In this document: positions 9,766 through 18,914 of the stretch, in pieces
Position numbering within the stretch: position 1 is the stretch's first letter
How the letters are laid out: every line of letters starts with the position of its first letter
Assembly: GCF_030730905.1 (NCBI RefSeq)
Contig: NZ_JAVAMP010000001.1
Location: 1,054,001 to 1,118,000 of the forward strand
Source of the DNA: Chengkuizengella axinellae
GTDB lineage: Bacteria > Bacillota > Bacilli > Paenibacillales > KCTC-33759
Length of the DNA stretch: 64,000 nt
Direction: 5' to 3'
Notes under the pieces: generated by a model
The model's input: only the letters and a program-made list of their open reading frames with translations
Told to the model about the DNA's origin: nothing
Databases searched by the model: none
Program-made: the position numbers and the translations under genes

Positions 9766-9872
9766 ATTATCTAAAAAAAATTGAAATTACCTAAAACTCA
9801 CCCTATGGTGATTTTTGTTTATAACATATGTTTAATGATTGAATATAGGCCCTAAGACAGGAGGAAAACAAA

Positions 9873-10661
9873 ATTAAAGTATTATTTATTGGAGATATTG
9901 TTGGTTCTATTGGGAGAAAAGCATTGGAAGAAGTCTTGCCTAGATTAAAGCAAAAGTATTTCCCAGACATCATTATTGCAAATGGTGAAAATGCGGCAGG
10001 TGGTCGAGGAATTACTCGTAAAATAGCGAATCATTTTTTTGATTTAGGTGTGCATGGAATCACGATGGGGAATCATACATGGGATAATAAGGAGATTTTT
10101 GATTTTATAGATGATGAGAAACGATTGGTACGTCCAGCAAACTTTCCTGCTGGTACACCTGGAAGAGGTTTTTCAGTTATAAAAAATAGAAGTAAAGAAC
10201 TAGTCATCATAAACTTACAAGGAAGAACTTTTCTTCCACCAATCGACTGCCCATTTGAGAAGGCAGATGAAATTCTTGAACAATTAAATCATAAAAATAT
10301 ATTAGTTGATTTTCATGCAGAAGCAACCTCTGAAAAAATTGCAATGGGTTGGCACTTGGACGGCAAAGTATCTGTTGTTCTTGGCACACATACACATGTT
10401 CAAACGAATGATAATCAAATTTTGCCAAATGGAACTGCTTATGTTACTGATATAGGAATGGTTGGTCCAAAGGAAGGTGTTTTGGGTATGGAACGAACAG
10501 CAGTATTAAGAAAGTTTAAAACTGCGCTTCCAGTTCGATTTACGCCTGCTGAAGGGAAATGGCAATTCCATGGTTCGGTTATACATATTGATGATGCTAC
10601 AGGTCTAGCTAAAAAAATTGAGCTCGTTAGACTTGCTGAAGATGAAGTGATATTCGAATAA
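9873..10661 (+). CDS. ymdB: YmdB-type 2',3'-cyclic phosphodiesterase (TIGR00282), ATT start
   Basis: YmdB is a metallophosphoesterase that hydrolyses 2',3'-cyclic nucleotides and affects biofilm/motility decisions in B. subtilis. Metal-binding motifs are FIGDIVG, NGENAAGG, GNHTWD, DFHAEATSEK and GTHTHVQT. The gene has no ATG, GTG or TTG before codon 18: the in-frame codons between the TAG at 9846 and TTG 9924 contain none. Starting at TTG 9924 would delete the first metal ligand (Asp8 of GDIVG). ATT 9873, eight bases after a perfect AGGAGG (9859-9864), restores the normal 262-residue protein, so I annotate an ATT start. Confidence 0.88.
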   Translation: MKVLFIGDIVGSIGRKALEEVLPRLKQKYFPDIIIANGENAAGGRGITRKIANHFFDLGVHGITMGNHTWDNKEIFDFIDDEKRLVRPANFPAGTPGRGFSVIKNRSKELVIINLQGRTFLPPIDCPFEKADEILEQLNHKNILVDFHAEATSEKIAMGWHLDGKVSVVLGTHTHVQTNDNQILPNGTAYVTDIGMVGPKEGVLGMERTAVLRKFKTALPVRFTPAEGKWQFHGSVIHIDDATGLAKKIELVRLAEDEVIFE

Positions 10662-10694
10662 AATGTAAGATTAATAAATCTCTTTTCTTGAAAA

Positions 10695-10721
10695 GAAGGA
10701 ATTTTTTTAATTTTCACGAAT
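10695..10721 (+). promoter_or_regulatory. SigH-type promoter of spoVS
   Basis: GAAGGAATT (10695-10703), an 11-base spacer and CACGAAT (10715-10721) fit the SigH consensus RNAGGAWWW-N11/12-RNNGAAT except for one base. spoVS of B. subtilis is SigH-dependent. Confidence 0.7.
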
Positions 10722-10776
10722 ATTATTACTAATGCAAAGTATAGCCAAGGCAATCATTCCCAAGGAGGTACTGTCC

Positions 10777-11037
10777 ATGGAAGTATTAAAAGTTTCTGCT
10801 AAATCCAATCCAAACTCCGTAGCAGGCGCACTGGCTGGTGTATTACGTGAGCGTGGAAGTGCTGAGCTTCAAGCTATTGGTGCAGGCGCACTAAATCAAG
10901 CGATAAAAGCTGTAGCTATTGCAAGAGGTTTTGTGGCACCGAGTGGGGTTGACTTGATTTGTATTCCTGCCTTTACAGATATAATAATTGAAGGAGAAGA
11001 TCGGACAGCAATTAAATTAATTGTGGAGCCTAGATAA
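10777..11037 (+). CDS. spoVS: Stage V sporulation protein S
   Basis: SpoVS is an 86-residue Alba-fold protein needed for normal progress of sporulation, coat assembly and septation control. The sequence (MEVLKVSAKSNPNSVAGA, then GFVAPSGVDLICIPAFTD) matches the extremely conserved family along its full length. ATG 10777 follows CAAGGAGGT; an in-frame ATG at 10732 would add 15 unrelated residues and has no ribosome-binding site. The SigH promoter supports expression at the onset of sporulation. Confidence 0.97.
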   Translation: MEVLKVSAKSNPNSVAGALAGVLRERGSAELQAIGAGALNQAIKAVAIARGFVAPSGVDLICIPAFTDIIIEGEDRTAIKLIVEPR

Positions 11038-11053
11038 TCCTAAATCTTATTGA

Positions 11054-11085
11054 ACACCTGTTTACATTGTAGACAGGTTTTTTTA
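11054..11085 (+). terminator. Terminator after spoVS
   Basis: ACCTGTTTA pairs with TAGACAGGT (one wobble), followed by a run of seven T. Confidence 0.85.
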
Positions 11086-11156
11086 TGTTTTAGAAGCGAT
11101 TTTTTTGCTCTTTTTGAGCACTTATTCTATTTTTATATCAATTAGGAGGTTGTATC

Positions 11157-12095
11157 ATGAAAATCATTGATGCTCATTGTGATGTGTTAATGAAAATGTA
11201 TGAAAATGAGAACATACATTTTGATCATCACCTATTTCTAGATGTAACTAAATCTAGGCTATTAAAAAGCAATACATTAATGCAATGTTTTGCAATTTAT
11301 ATTTCCGAACAGATTAACAATCCAAACATAGATCATATTTTACAGTATGTTTATATATTTCACGATAAGGTGCTAAAACATAACAACTTTATTCATATAA
11401 AAAATAAATCAGACTTAAAATATGCATTAACAAAAAATAAAACAGGTGCTATGTTGACCTTGGAGGGTGTAGACGCGCTAGGAGGGAATCTAACTTATTT
11501 AAGAATACTTTATGAGTTAGGAGTTCGCTGCATTGGAATCACTTGGAACTATGGAAATTGGGCTGCTGATGGGGTGTTAGAGCCTAGAGGATCTTCATTT
11601 TCATTAAAAGGAAAAAAACTTGTTGAAATTTGTAATGATTTAGGGATTGTTCTGGATGTTTCACATTTAAATGAAAAATCATTTTGGGATTTTACTTCTT
11701 TCACAAACAAACCATTTATAGCATCTCATTCAAACGTATTTGATCTATGTAATCATGTACGAAACTTAAAAAAGAATCAAATTACAGAAATTATTAAAAT
11801 AAATGGTAGAATAGGGTTATGTTTTTACCCGAGATTTGTCAATAATAGTGAGGATGCCTACATCAGTGATTTGTTAAAACATATTGAATATGTATGCGAA
11901 CTAGGAGGAGAGCATCATTTAGGATTCGGTTCTGACTTTGATGGTATTGATCAATGTATGAATGATTTAAGGCATACAGGAGATTATATTACATTGAAGG
12001 AAACTTTATTGAAGTATTATCCAGAAAATATTGTGGAAGGTTTTATGTATAAAAATTGGTTTGATTTCTTTGAGGAAAACTTACCAAATAATTGA
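11157..12095 (+). CDS. Membrane dipeptidase (peptidase family M19)
   Basis: M19 (renal-dipeptidase-like) enzymes are zinc TIM-barrel hydrolases that cleave dipeptides, including ones with D-residues. The first metal motif DAHCDVL (residues 5-11), the bridging Glu in TLEGVDAL (about 101), the His in SHSN and the barrel segment GFGSDFDGID are all present. The protein is 312 residues with no signal peptide, so probably cytosolic, as in other Bacillales. ATG 11157 has TAGGAGG. Similar dipeptidase genes sit between spoVS and korA in Paenibacillus relatives, to my knowledge. Confidence 0.9.
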   Translation: MKIIDAHCDVLMKMYENENIHFDHHLFLDVTKSRLLKSNTLMQCFAIYISEQINNPNIDHILQYVYIFHDKVLKHNNFIHIKNKSDLKYALTKNKTGAMLTLEGVDALGGNLTYLRILYELGVRCIGITWNYGNWAADGVLEPRGSSFSLKGKKLVEICNDLGIVLDVSHLNEKSFWDFTSFTNKPFIASHSNVFDLCNHVRNLKKNQITEIIKINGRIGLCFYPRFVNNSEDAYISDLLKHIEYVCELGGEHHLGFGSDFDGIDQCMNDLRHTGDYITLKETLLKYYPENIVEGFMYKNWFDFFEENLPNN

Positions 12096-12252
12096 ATTAG
12101 ATGACTATTAATAGTAAAAATAGATTCTTTTATCGATTGATCTATTATTCGCATAGATATGATCTAAAATAACTATGTGTAATCTTTGTCAAAATCTATT
12201 GCTTTTTGTACCTTGAAATCTTAACATATTTATGAAACATATTTTAAAAATT

Positions 12253-12281
12253 TTGTGAAGTTTTTTTGAAAATTATATAAA
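12253..12281 (+). promoter_or_regulatory. Putative promoter of korAB
   Basis: -35 TTGTGA (12253-12258), a 17-base spacer and -10 TATAAA (12276-12281) lie 37 bases before korA. The rest of the interval 12096-12252 shows nothing clear. Confidence 0.5.
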
Positions 12282-12318
12282 ATCTTATAGTGATGATTCG
12301 TTAAAGGAGTTGCATTTA

Positions 12319-14052
12319 GTGATTAGTCAATTGTCTTGGAAGATTGGTGGGCAACAAGGGGAAGGTCTTGAAAGTACAGATCGTATTTTTTCCACAGCTT
12401 TAAACCGTCTTGGTTATTATTTATATGGGTATCGCCATTTTTCCTCTAGAATTAAAGGTGGGCATACAAACAATAAGATAAGAATAAGTAAAAAACCTAT
12501 ACGCTCTATTTCTGATGATTTAGATATTTTAGTAGCATTTGATCAAGAAACGATTGATTTAAATGCCTATGAATTATGTGACGAGGGAGTTATAGTAGCA
12601 GACGCTAAATTCTCTCCAAAAGTACCTGAAGGTATTAAAGCGAGATTGTTTGCGGTTCCATTTACAGGGATAGCCGAAGAACTTGGAACATCCTTAATGA
12701 AAAACATGGTAGCAACAGGAGCATCTGCAGCATTGTTGGATTTACCAATAGATGTGATCAAAGAAGTAATCAAAGAAGAGTTTGGACGTAAAGGTGCTAC
12801 AATTGTTGACAAAAATATTGAAGCGGTTTCCAAGGGAGCCGAATTTATTCAAGAACAAACAGGTGGACCTCTACCGGAACTGCAGATCGAGCCTGCAGAT
12901 GGACAGAGACGTTTGTTTATGATTGGAAATGATGCGATTGGATTGGGTGCTTTAGTAGCCGGATGTAGATTCATGCCTGCATATCCCATTACTCCAGCAT
13001 CTGAGGTTATGGAATATTTAATTAAAAGATTACCTAAATATAATGGTACTGTCATTCAAACCGAGGATGAAATCGCTGCAATCACAATGGCGATTGGAGC
13101 TAACTATGGTGGTGTACGTTCCTTAACAGCATCTGCAGGGCCAGGACTCTCCTTAATGATGGAAGGTATCGGTTTAGCTGGGATGACAGAAACTCCTGTA
13201 GTTATTGTGGATACTCAACGCGGGGGTCCAAGTACAGGATTACCAACAAAACAAGAGCAAAGTGATTTGAACGCTGTTATATATGGAACACACGGTGAAA
13301 TTCCGAAGATTGTTATTTCTCCGAGTTCAATAGAAGAGTGTTTTTACGATACAGTAGAAGCCTTTAATTTAGCTGAGATATATCAATGTCCAGTAATTAT
13401 CGTAACAGATTTACAATTATCCCTTGGTAAACAAACTGCTGAGAACTTAGAGTTCGAAAAGGTAGAAATTGATCGCGGTAAAATTGTAAGTGATATCGAG
13501 CCACGAGAAGATGGAAAATTATTTAAACGATTTGAAATTACTGAAGACGGAATTTCTCCACGTGCAATTCCTGGTACTAAAAATGGAATTTATCATGTGA
13601 CTGGTGTTGAACATGATGAAGAAGGTCGTCCTTCAGAAGCAGCTGATAATCGTCAAAAAATGATGGATAAACGTTTAAGAAAATTAGAAAACATTCAAGT
13701 GACTAATCCAATTAAAGCAGATGCTCCACATGAAAATCCTGATCTATTAATTATCGGAATGGGATCTACAGGTGGAACTATTGATGAAGCAAGAACTAGA
13801 TTAGAGAAGGATGGAATTTCTACTAACCATGCTACTGTTCGTTTAATGCATCCTTTCCCTACGAATGAATTAAAACCTTATATAGAAAAAGCGAAGAAAG
13901 TTGTTGTAGTAGAAAATAATGCGACTGGACAATTAGCTTCCCTAATAAAATTAAATGTTGGATACGCTGAAAAAATAGAGAATCATCTTAAGTATGATGG
14001 AAATCCATTTTTACCTTCTGATATTCATGAAACTTGTAAGGAGCTGAAATAG
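12319..14052 (+). CDS. korA: 2-oxoacid:ferredoxin oxidoreductase, alpha (gamma-alpha fusion) subunit
   Basis: With KorB this enzyme converts 2-oxoacids, most likely 2-oxoglutarate, to acyl-CoA while reducing ferredoxin. The N-terminal gamma domain (SWKIGGQQGEGLEST, residues about 1-190) is fused to the pyrimidine-binding alpha domain (GCRFMPAYPITPASEVMEYL and TEDEIAAITMAIGA, from about 205) and a C-terminal transketolase-like domain (DLLIIGMGSTGGTIDEA). GTG 12319 gives the family's usual VISQLSWK start and is nine bases from AAAGGAG; TTG 12310 is too close. korB follows with no intergenic base. Confidence 0.92.
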   Translation: MISQLSWKIGGQQGEGLESTDRIFSTALNRLGYYLYGYRHFSSRIKGGHTNNKIRISKKPIRSISDDLDILVAFDQETIDLNAYELCDEGVIVADAKFSPKVPEGIKARLFAVPFTGIAEELGTSLMKNMVATGASAALLDLPIDVIKEVIKEEFGRKGATIVDKNIEAVSKGAEFIQEQTGGPLPELQIEPADGQRRLFMIGNDAIGLGALVAGCRFMPAYPITPASEVMEYLIKRLPKYNGTVIQTEDEIAAITMAIGANYGGVRSLTASAGPGLSLMMEGIGLAGMTETPVVIVDTQRGGPSTGLPTKQEQSDLNAVIYGTHGEIPKIVISPSSIEECFYDTVEAFNLAEIYQCPVIIVTDLQLSLGKQTAENLEFEKVEIDRGKIVSDIEPREDGKLFKRFEITEDGISPRAIPGTKNGIYHVTGVEHDEEGRPSEAADNRQKMMDKRLRKLENIQVTNPIKADAPHENPDLLIIGMGSTGGTIDEARTRLEKDGISTNHATVRLMHPFPTNELKPYIEKAKKVVVVENNATGQLASLIKLNVGYAEKIENHLKYDGNPFLPSDIHETCKELK

Positions 14053-14919
14053 ATGGCTACATTTAAGGAATTTAGAAATAAAATTAAACCTAATTGGTGT
14101 CCAGGCTGTGGAGATTTCTCCGTTCAAGCTGCGATTCAAAGAGCTGCTGCAAATACAGGATTAGAACCAGATGATTTAGCTGTTGTATCAGGTATCGGAT
14201 GTTCAGGTAGAATATCTGGGTATATAAATGCAAATGGTTTACATGGAATTCATGGTCGTTCTCTTCCAATTGCTCAAGGTTTAAAAATGGCAAATCGTGA
14301 ACTTACTGTCATTGCAGCAGGTGGAGATGGTGATGGACTTGCGATTGGTACTGGTCATACTGTTCATGCGATTCGTAGAAATATGAACATCACATACATT
14401 ATTATGGATAATCAAATTTATGGTCTTACCAAAGGACAAACTTCTCCACGTAGTGCTTTTGGATTTAAAACGAAAAGTACACCTGAAGGATCTAAAGAAG
14501 GCGCATTACCACCATTAGAGCTTGCTCTATCATCTGGAGCTACTTTTGTAGCTCAATCTTTCTCAAGTAATTTAAAAGAAATGACCAATATTATTGAAGA
14601 AGGAATTAAACATGACGGATTTTCCTTTATCAATGTATTTAGTCCTTGTGTAACATTCAATAAAATCAATACGTACGATTGGTTTAAAGAAAATATTGTG
14701 AGTGTTGAAGATATTGAAAATTATGATTCTTCAGATCGAATTATGGCTATGTCTAAGTTGATGGAAAACGATGGAATGTTAACAGGTGTAATCTATCAAG
14801 ATAAAACGAGAACAAGTTATGAAAATCATGTAGCAGGTTTTAAAGAAGAAGCGTTAAATAAACAAGATTTAGATTTATCTGAAGAAGAATTTGACCAATT
14901 AGTGGCTGAATTTAGATAA
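14053..14919 (+). CDS. korB: 2-oxoacid:ferredoxin oxidoreductase, beta subunit
   Basis: KorB binds thiamine diphosphate and the [4Fe-4S] cluster. CPGCGDFSVQ near residue 16 supplies cluster cysteines. GIGCSGR, HGRSLPIAQGLKMAN and GDGDGLAIGTGH followed by MDNQIYGLTKGQTSP form the TPP/Mg site. At 288 residues it is normal size. ATG 14053 directly abuts the korA stop, with AAGGAG inside the end of korA, so the two subunits should be made in equal amounts. A terminator follows. Confidence 0.94.
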   Translation: MATFKEFRNKIKPNWCPGCGDFSVQAAIQRAAANTGLEPDDLAVVSGIGCSGRISGYINANGLHGIHGRSLPIAQGLKMANRELTVIAAGGDGDGLAIGTGHTVHAIRRNMNITYIIMDNQIYGLTKGQTSPRSAFGFKTKSTPEGSKEGALPPLELALSSGATFVAQSFSSNLKEMTNIIEEGIKHDGFSFINVFSPCVTFNKINTYDWFKENIVSVEDIENYDSSDRIMAMSKLMENDGMLTGVIYQDKTRTSYENHVAGFKEEALNKQDLDLSEEEFDQLVAEFR

Positions 14920-14936
14920 TTTTTTGAACTTTTATG

Positions 14937-14967
14937 AAAGCATATGGTGAAAACCATATGCTTTTTT
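14937..14967 (+). terminator. Terminator after korB
   Basis: AAAGCATATGGT pairs perfectly with ACCATATGCTTT around a short A-rich loop, followed by a T run. Confidence 0.85.
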
Positions 14968-15104
14968 GTATAATTAAAAATTGACGGTATTTTTTCAAAA
15001 CAAATGGGGTTGGGATGAATAGTACTAAAGGAAAAGTAACTTGATTTTTGGACATAATAGTAATAGAAATAAAAAGATCGTAAACTAGGGAGGAAGAAAT
15101 CATC

Positions 15105-15674
15105 ATGAAACAAGTTCCAGTTGGAGTATCTGCACGTCATATTCATTTATCTAAAGAGCATATCGAAATATTGTTTGGGAAAGATTATGAACTAACGGTA
15201 TTGAAGGACTTATCACAGCCAGGACAGTACGCTGCGAATGAAACAGTGAAAGTGGAGGGAACGAAAAACTGTTTTGAAAAGGTTCGTATTTTAGGTCCAG
15301 CAAGAGGAGACAGTCAGCTCGAAATTTCCAAAACGGATTCATTTTATTTAGGTGTAAAAGCACCTGTACGTGAATCTGGTGATATTGAGGATTCACCTGG
15401 CATAAAAGTTGTTGGTCCTGCTGGTGAAGTAGAAATGGAAAAAGGGGTTATTATAGCTGCACGCCATATTCATTTTCATACAAGTGATGCTGAAAAATGG
15501 GGGATTCAAAACAAACAACTATTAAAAGTAAAGGTCAATGGGGAACGCCCTTTAATTTTTGAAGATGTCGTTGCTAGAATTTCGAATGACTTTGCTTTAG
15601 ATATGCATATTGACACGGATGAAGCTAATGCAGCAGGTGTGAAAAATGGTGAAATGGCTGAGATTATTGATTAA
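15105..15674 (+). CDS. pduL: Phosphate propanoyltransferase (PduL-type phosphotransacylase)
   Basis: PduL interconverts acyl-CoA and acyl-phosphate. Two symmetrical zinc-binding ARHIH motifs are visible (SARHIHLS near residue 10; AARHIHFH near 120), plus the conserved GPARGDSQLEIS and APVRESGDI segments. The protein is 189 residues and begins directly at the catalytic fold, without an N-terminal encapsulation peptide. No microcompartment genes are nearby, so it is probably a free housekeeping phosphotransacylase. ATG 15105 follows GGGAGGAAG. Its location after korAB suggests use of the acyl-CoA product, which is inference. Confidence 0.9.
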   Translation: MKQVPVGVSARHIHLSKEHIEILFGKDYELTVLKDLSQPGQYAANETVKVEGTKNCFEKVRILGPARGDSQLEISKTDSFYLGVKAPVRESGDIEDSPGIKVVGPAGEVEMEKGVIIAARHIHFHTSDAEKWGIQNKQLLKVKVNGERPLIFEDVVARISNDFALDMHIDTDEANAAGVKNGEMAEIID

Positions 15675-15862
15675 CAAATTACTCAATATTTTCCCTTTAA
15701 GCTCAGAAAAACACTAACGTTTAGCAAAAACTGTGGCATTAGTAAATCTTATACTGACAACAACTCTTCAGTCTTCGCCCTTGAAACTTGCAATCTTTAA
15801 AAAAGTTTCACCAGGTGTTATAATAAGAAGAATGTTTATTTTAGGTGAAAGGGTGTTGTACC

Positions 15863-17329
15863 ATGTCTGTTAAATCCGATAAGGATTTTTCTATATATTT
15901 TAATCCACCTTCTTTAAATGACGCAAAAAAAAGAGGGAAAGAAGACGTAAAAGTGCATTATAATTTTTCTATACCTGAAGAAATGACAAGCTTTGGGGCA
16001 GGGAAAAAATATATGATTCGAACTTATGGCTGTCAAATGAATGAACATGATTCAGAGACGATGAAGGGTATGTTGGAGCAAATGGGGTATGAATCAACCG
16101 ATGAGGCTTCAGATGCTGATATCATTTTATTGAATACATGTGCAATTCGTGAAAATGCTGAGGAAAAGGTGTTTGGACAGTTAGGGAGCTTAAAACATTT
16201 AAAGAAAGAGAATCCATCTCTAATTTTAGGCGTCTGTGGATGCATGTCACAAGAAGAAAACGTGATCAACCGTATTTTACAGAAGCATAATTTTGTAGAT
16301 TTAATATTTGGAACGCATAATATTCATCGCCTACCACATTTAATAAAAGACTGTTATTTTAACAAAGAGATGGTTGTTGAAGTTTGGTCTAAAGAGGGCG
16401 ATATCATTGAGAACCTTCCAAAAAAGAGAGAAGGTATGAGAGCTTGGGTTAATATTATGTACGGATGTGATAAGTTCTGTACGTATTGCATTGTTCCTTA
16501 TACTAGAGGAAAAGAGAGAAGTCGAAGACCTGAGGATGTAATCGCGGAAGTACGAGATCTTGCACGTCAAGGTTTTAAAGAAATTACATTGTTAGGGCAA
16601 AATGTGAATGCATACGGGAAGGACCTTGAAGATATAAATTATCGTTTAGGAGACTTAATGGATGATATTCATAAAATAGATATACCTAGAGTTCGTTTTA
16701 CAACCTCTCATCCGAGAGATTTTGATGATCATTTAATTGAAGTGTTAGCTAAAAAAGGAAACTTAGTAGAGCATATTCATTTACCAGTTCAATCTGGAAA
16801 TACAGAAATGTTGAAAATTATGAGTAGAAAGTATTCCCGTGAACAGTATTTAGAACTTGTTGCTAAAATTAAAAAAGCAATTCCTGATGTTGTTTTAACT
16901 TCTGACTTTATCGTTGGCTTCCCCGGAGAAACAGAAGAGCAATTTGAAGATACAGTCTCTTTAGTAAAAGAAGTAGAATATGATTTTGCGTATACCTATA
17001 TTTATTCTGCTAGAGAGGGAACACCAGCTGCTAAAATGAAAGACGATGTTCCTGAAGAAGTGAAGAAACAACGGTTACAGCGCTTGAATGAAACGGTAGC
17101 TGAGTCTAGTTATAAACAAAATGCGAAGTTACAGGGACAAATTGTTGAAGTGTTAGTAGAAGGAATAAGCAAAAATAATGCAAAGGTTCTAAGTGGTAGA
17201 ACACGTACTAACAAATTAGTTCACTTTGAAGGAACAGCAGATCTCATTGGTGAATTAGTGCATGTTAAAATTAATAAAACAACCACTTGGTTTGTCAGTG
17301 GAGAGATTGTTAAACAAGCTGTTGTATAA
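15863..17329 (+). CDS. miaB: tRNA-2-methylthio-N6-dimethylallyladenosine synthase
   Basis: MiaB adds a methylthio group to i6A37 of tRNAs that read UNN codons. UPF0004 cysteines occur in [17 protein letters not shown] and [10 protein letters not shown]; the radical-SAM motif is CDKFCTYC; a TRAM domain closes the protein. The N-terminal extension ([18 protein letters not shown]) is typical of Bacillales MiaB. I chose ATG 15863 (488 residues), spaced correctly from GAAAGGGTG; GTG 15845 lies upstream of that site. It is paired with ricA as in B. subtilis. Confidence 0.95.
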   Translation: MSVKSDKDFSIYFNPPSLNDAKKRGKEDVKVHYNFSIPEEMTSFGAGKKYMIRTYGCQMNEHDSETMKGMLEQMGYESTDEASDADIILLNTCAIRENAEEKVFGQLGSLKHLKKENPSLILGVCGCMSQEENVINRILQKHNFVDLIFGTHNIHRLPHLIKDCYFNKEMVVEVWSKEGDIIENLPKKREGMRAWVNIMYGCDKFCTYCIVPYTRGKERSRRPEDVIAEVRDLARQGFKEITLLGQNVNAYGKDLEDINYRLGDLMDDIHKIDIPRVRFTTSHPRDFDDHLIEVLAKKGNLVEHIHLPVQSGNTEMLKIMSRKYSREQYLELVAKIKKAIPDVVLTSDFIVGFPGETEEQFEDTVSLVKEVEYDFAYTYIYSAREGTPAAKMKDDVPEEVKKQRLQRLNETVAESSYKQNAKLQGQIVEVLVEGISKNNAKVLSGRTRTNKLVHFEGTADLIGELVHVKINKTTTWFVSGEIVKQAVV

Positions 17330-17371
17330 TTGGTTGCACCTTTATTATAAAATGGTAGGAGCGTGATTATT

Positions 17372-17824
17372 TTGTCCGAGGCAAAACAACGTTTGAATGA
17401 ACATGGCATGCCAGAATATACCATTACTGAATTAGTTGTAAGAGATGATATTATGAAAAAAGCGAAGGAATTAGCTAGTTTAATCTCAACAACAGACGAA
17501 GTAAGAATGTATAAAGAAGCAGAGAAAAAAATAAATACCAGTGAAAAGATTCAAACCATGATTAGTAATATTAAGAAAAAACAAAAAGAAGTGGTTGCAT
17601 TTGAATCATTTGAAAACCCTGAAATGGTGAGAAAAATAGAAACTGAACAAACAGAGCTTCAAGATGAGTTGGATAATCTACCGATAGTACAACAATTTCA
17701 ACAAACACAAAGTGATATTAACTATTTACTTCAATTAGTTGTTTCTGTTGTTAGAGATACGGTTTCAGAAAAAATCAATCTTGATTCTGAAGTTTCACCA
17801 CCACCTTCAAATTGCAGTGAATAA
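17372..17824 (+). CDS. ricA: RicA (YmcA) family protein, RNase Y regulator
   Basis: RicA, with RicF and RicT, forms an Fe-S-containing complex that adjusts RNase Y processing and is needed for competence, biofilm and sporulation in B. subtilis. The protein is all-helical (AKELASLISTTDEVRMYKEAEKK; DNLPIVQQFQQTQSDINYLLQL). A single Cys near the C-terminus (SNCSE) matches the position of the B. subtilis C-terminal Cys. TTG 17372 is ten bases from AGGAG, while GTG 17363 is only one base away. About 15 N-terminal residues are extra compared with B. subtilis, from memory. Confidence 0.88.
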   Translation: MSEAKQRLNEHGMPEYTITELVVRDDIMKKAKELASLISTTDEVRMYKEAEKKINTSEKIQTMISNIKKKQKEVVAFESFENPEMVRKIETEQTELQDELDNLPIVQQFQQTQSDINYLLQLVVSVVRDTVSEKINLDSEVSPPPSNCSE

Positions 17825-17852
17825 ATCTAAAAATAAAGTGATTTACAAAATT

Positions 17853-17900
17853 AAAGCATTGTATTCTATGTTGATGAACAAAGAATGCAGTGCTTTTTTT
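17853..17900 (+). terminator. Terminator after ricA
   Basis: A long stem (AAAGCATTGTATTCT with AGAATGCAGTGCTTT, two wobbles) ends in seven T. It closes the conserved block; the expected next genes of Bacillus (cotE, mutS) are absent. Confidence 0.85.
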
Positions 17901-17942
17901 GCAATAAATTGATATTGGAACAATGATCAATAAAAGGTCACG

Positions 17943-17986
17943 CAAAAAGCTGGAAACACATATTATACTGTGTTTCCAACTTTTTA
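17943..17986 (-). terminator. Terminator of the VanW-like gene (possibly bidirectional)
   Basis: TGGAAACACA and TGTGTTTCCA form a strong stem flanked by A and T runs. Pairing is better on the minus strand (a G-U instead of a mismatch), and it lies 12 bases past the minus-strand gene's stop. Confidence 0.75.
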
Positions 17987-17997
17987 AATACATTCTG

Positions 17998-18897
17998 TTA
18001 TTTTAATAACGGTTGATACATCATTATGGCATGGTTTTCCGTGACATATTGATCTTCAATACATTCGTCATTTAAATTTAATACTTTGCGATGAATTATA
18101 TTATGTCGTACGTAGTCTCCCCAATATTCTTGCGTAATTGCATGATCTTTTTCATAAATTTTATATTTGTGAATTGGTGGATGAGTTGTTCTCCACTCTC
18201 CAATCAATTGATCATTTTTTATATTGAGGTACAATTGATAGGTTTGACTAGTAGCGTTATAGATTTGTAGATCTAAATAGTTGTATACACATGTTGCACC
18301 ACTACCAAAAGGTTGTGTGCGTTTTGCATCAGGGAATACATCATAGCTATGCCGATGACGTTCAGTTACAACTAGTGGTGTATGTAGTGTTATCCAGTAG
18401 ATTAAATTTGAAAGCTGACATAAACCACCCCCTGTACCAGAGCTAAATTTTCCATAGTGTAAAATCATCCCATCCACATATCCTTTTTGCTTTGTTATTT
18501 TCCCAATTAATTTCCAATAGGAAAATGTTTCACCTGGTTGAATGGCTATATAGTTTAATTTTTGTATTGCAATTTTTAGATTCATCACTTTATTATGCTG
18601 CATCCACATGTCTACGTCTTTTAATTTTCTAAGCGTAGGGGTGTGATGTGAAATAACACAATACGGAAGCAAACTTTTATTATAAATTTGAGCAAATTTC
18701 TTTCTATTTCTTATCCATTTTAAATATCTTTTATATGTGTAATATTTTGAACCTAACCAAATACGAGACGAAGACCTAAGCTTAGGCCTTAAATGAATTA
18801 AAGGTTTAGTATTTATATTAATCACTCCATATATGTGAGCATATATTCTATTAAGTCGTATAAGTATCTTATCAAAAAACAATTTGCATGAAAACAT
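17998..18897 (-). CDS. VanW family protein
   Basis: VanW proteins occur in some vancomycin-resistance clusters and widely in Firmicutes; their biochemical role is not established. The core (from about residue 85) has the family hallmarks GGGLCQLSNLIYW, VTERHRHSYDVFPD and FGSGATCVYNYLDL. No VanH/A/X genes are nearby, so this is not a resistance operon. The start is uncertain: ATG 18897 has no clear ribosome-binding site and adds about 30 basic residues before the part resembling relatives. Only 17 bases separate it from the divergent lipoprotein gene, so the promoters must overlap coding DNA. Confidence 0.82.
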   Translation of the reverse strand: MFSCKLFFDKILIRLNRIYAHIYGVININTKPLIHLRPKLRSSSRIWLGSKYYTYKRYLKWIRNRKKFAQIYNKSLLPYCVISHHTPTLRKLKDVDMWMQHNKVMNLKIAIQKLNYIAIQPGETFSYWKLIGKITKQKGYVDGMILHYGKFSSGTGGGLCQLSNLIYWITLHTPLVVTERHRHSYDVFPDAKRTQPFGSGATCVYNYLDLQIYNATSQTYQLYLNIKNDQLIGEWRTTHPPIHKYKIYEKDHAITQEYWGDYVRHNIIHRKVLNLNDECIEDQYVTENHAIMMYQPLLK

Positions 18898-18914
18898 AAG
18901 AAAGGAAAATCAAA

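Noticed and set aside
14090-14293. Short frames on the opposite strand of korB and many similar ones in other genes
   Set aside because: They lie wholly inside strongly conserved genes, lack ribosome-binding sites and have shadow-like composition.
17998-18897. A vancomycin-resistance cluster suggested by the VanW-like gene
   Set aside because: No vanS/R/H/A/X/Y genes are nearby; VanW-like proteins are widespread without resistance.
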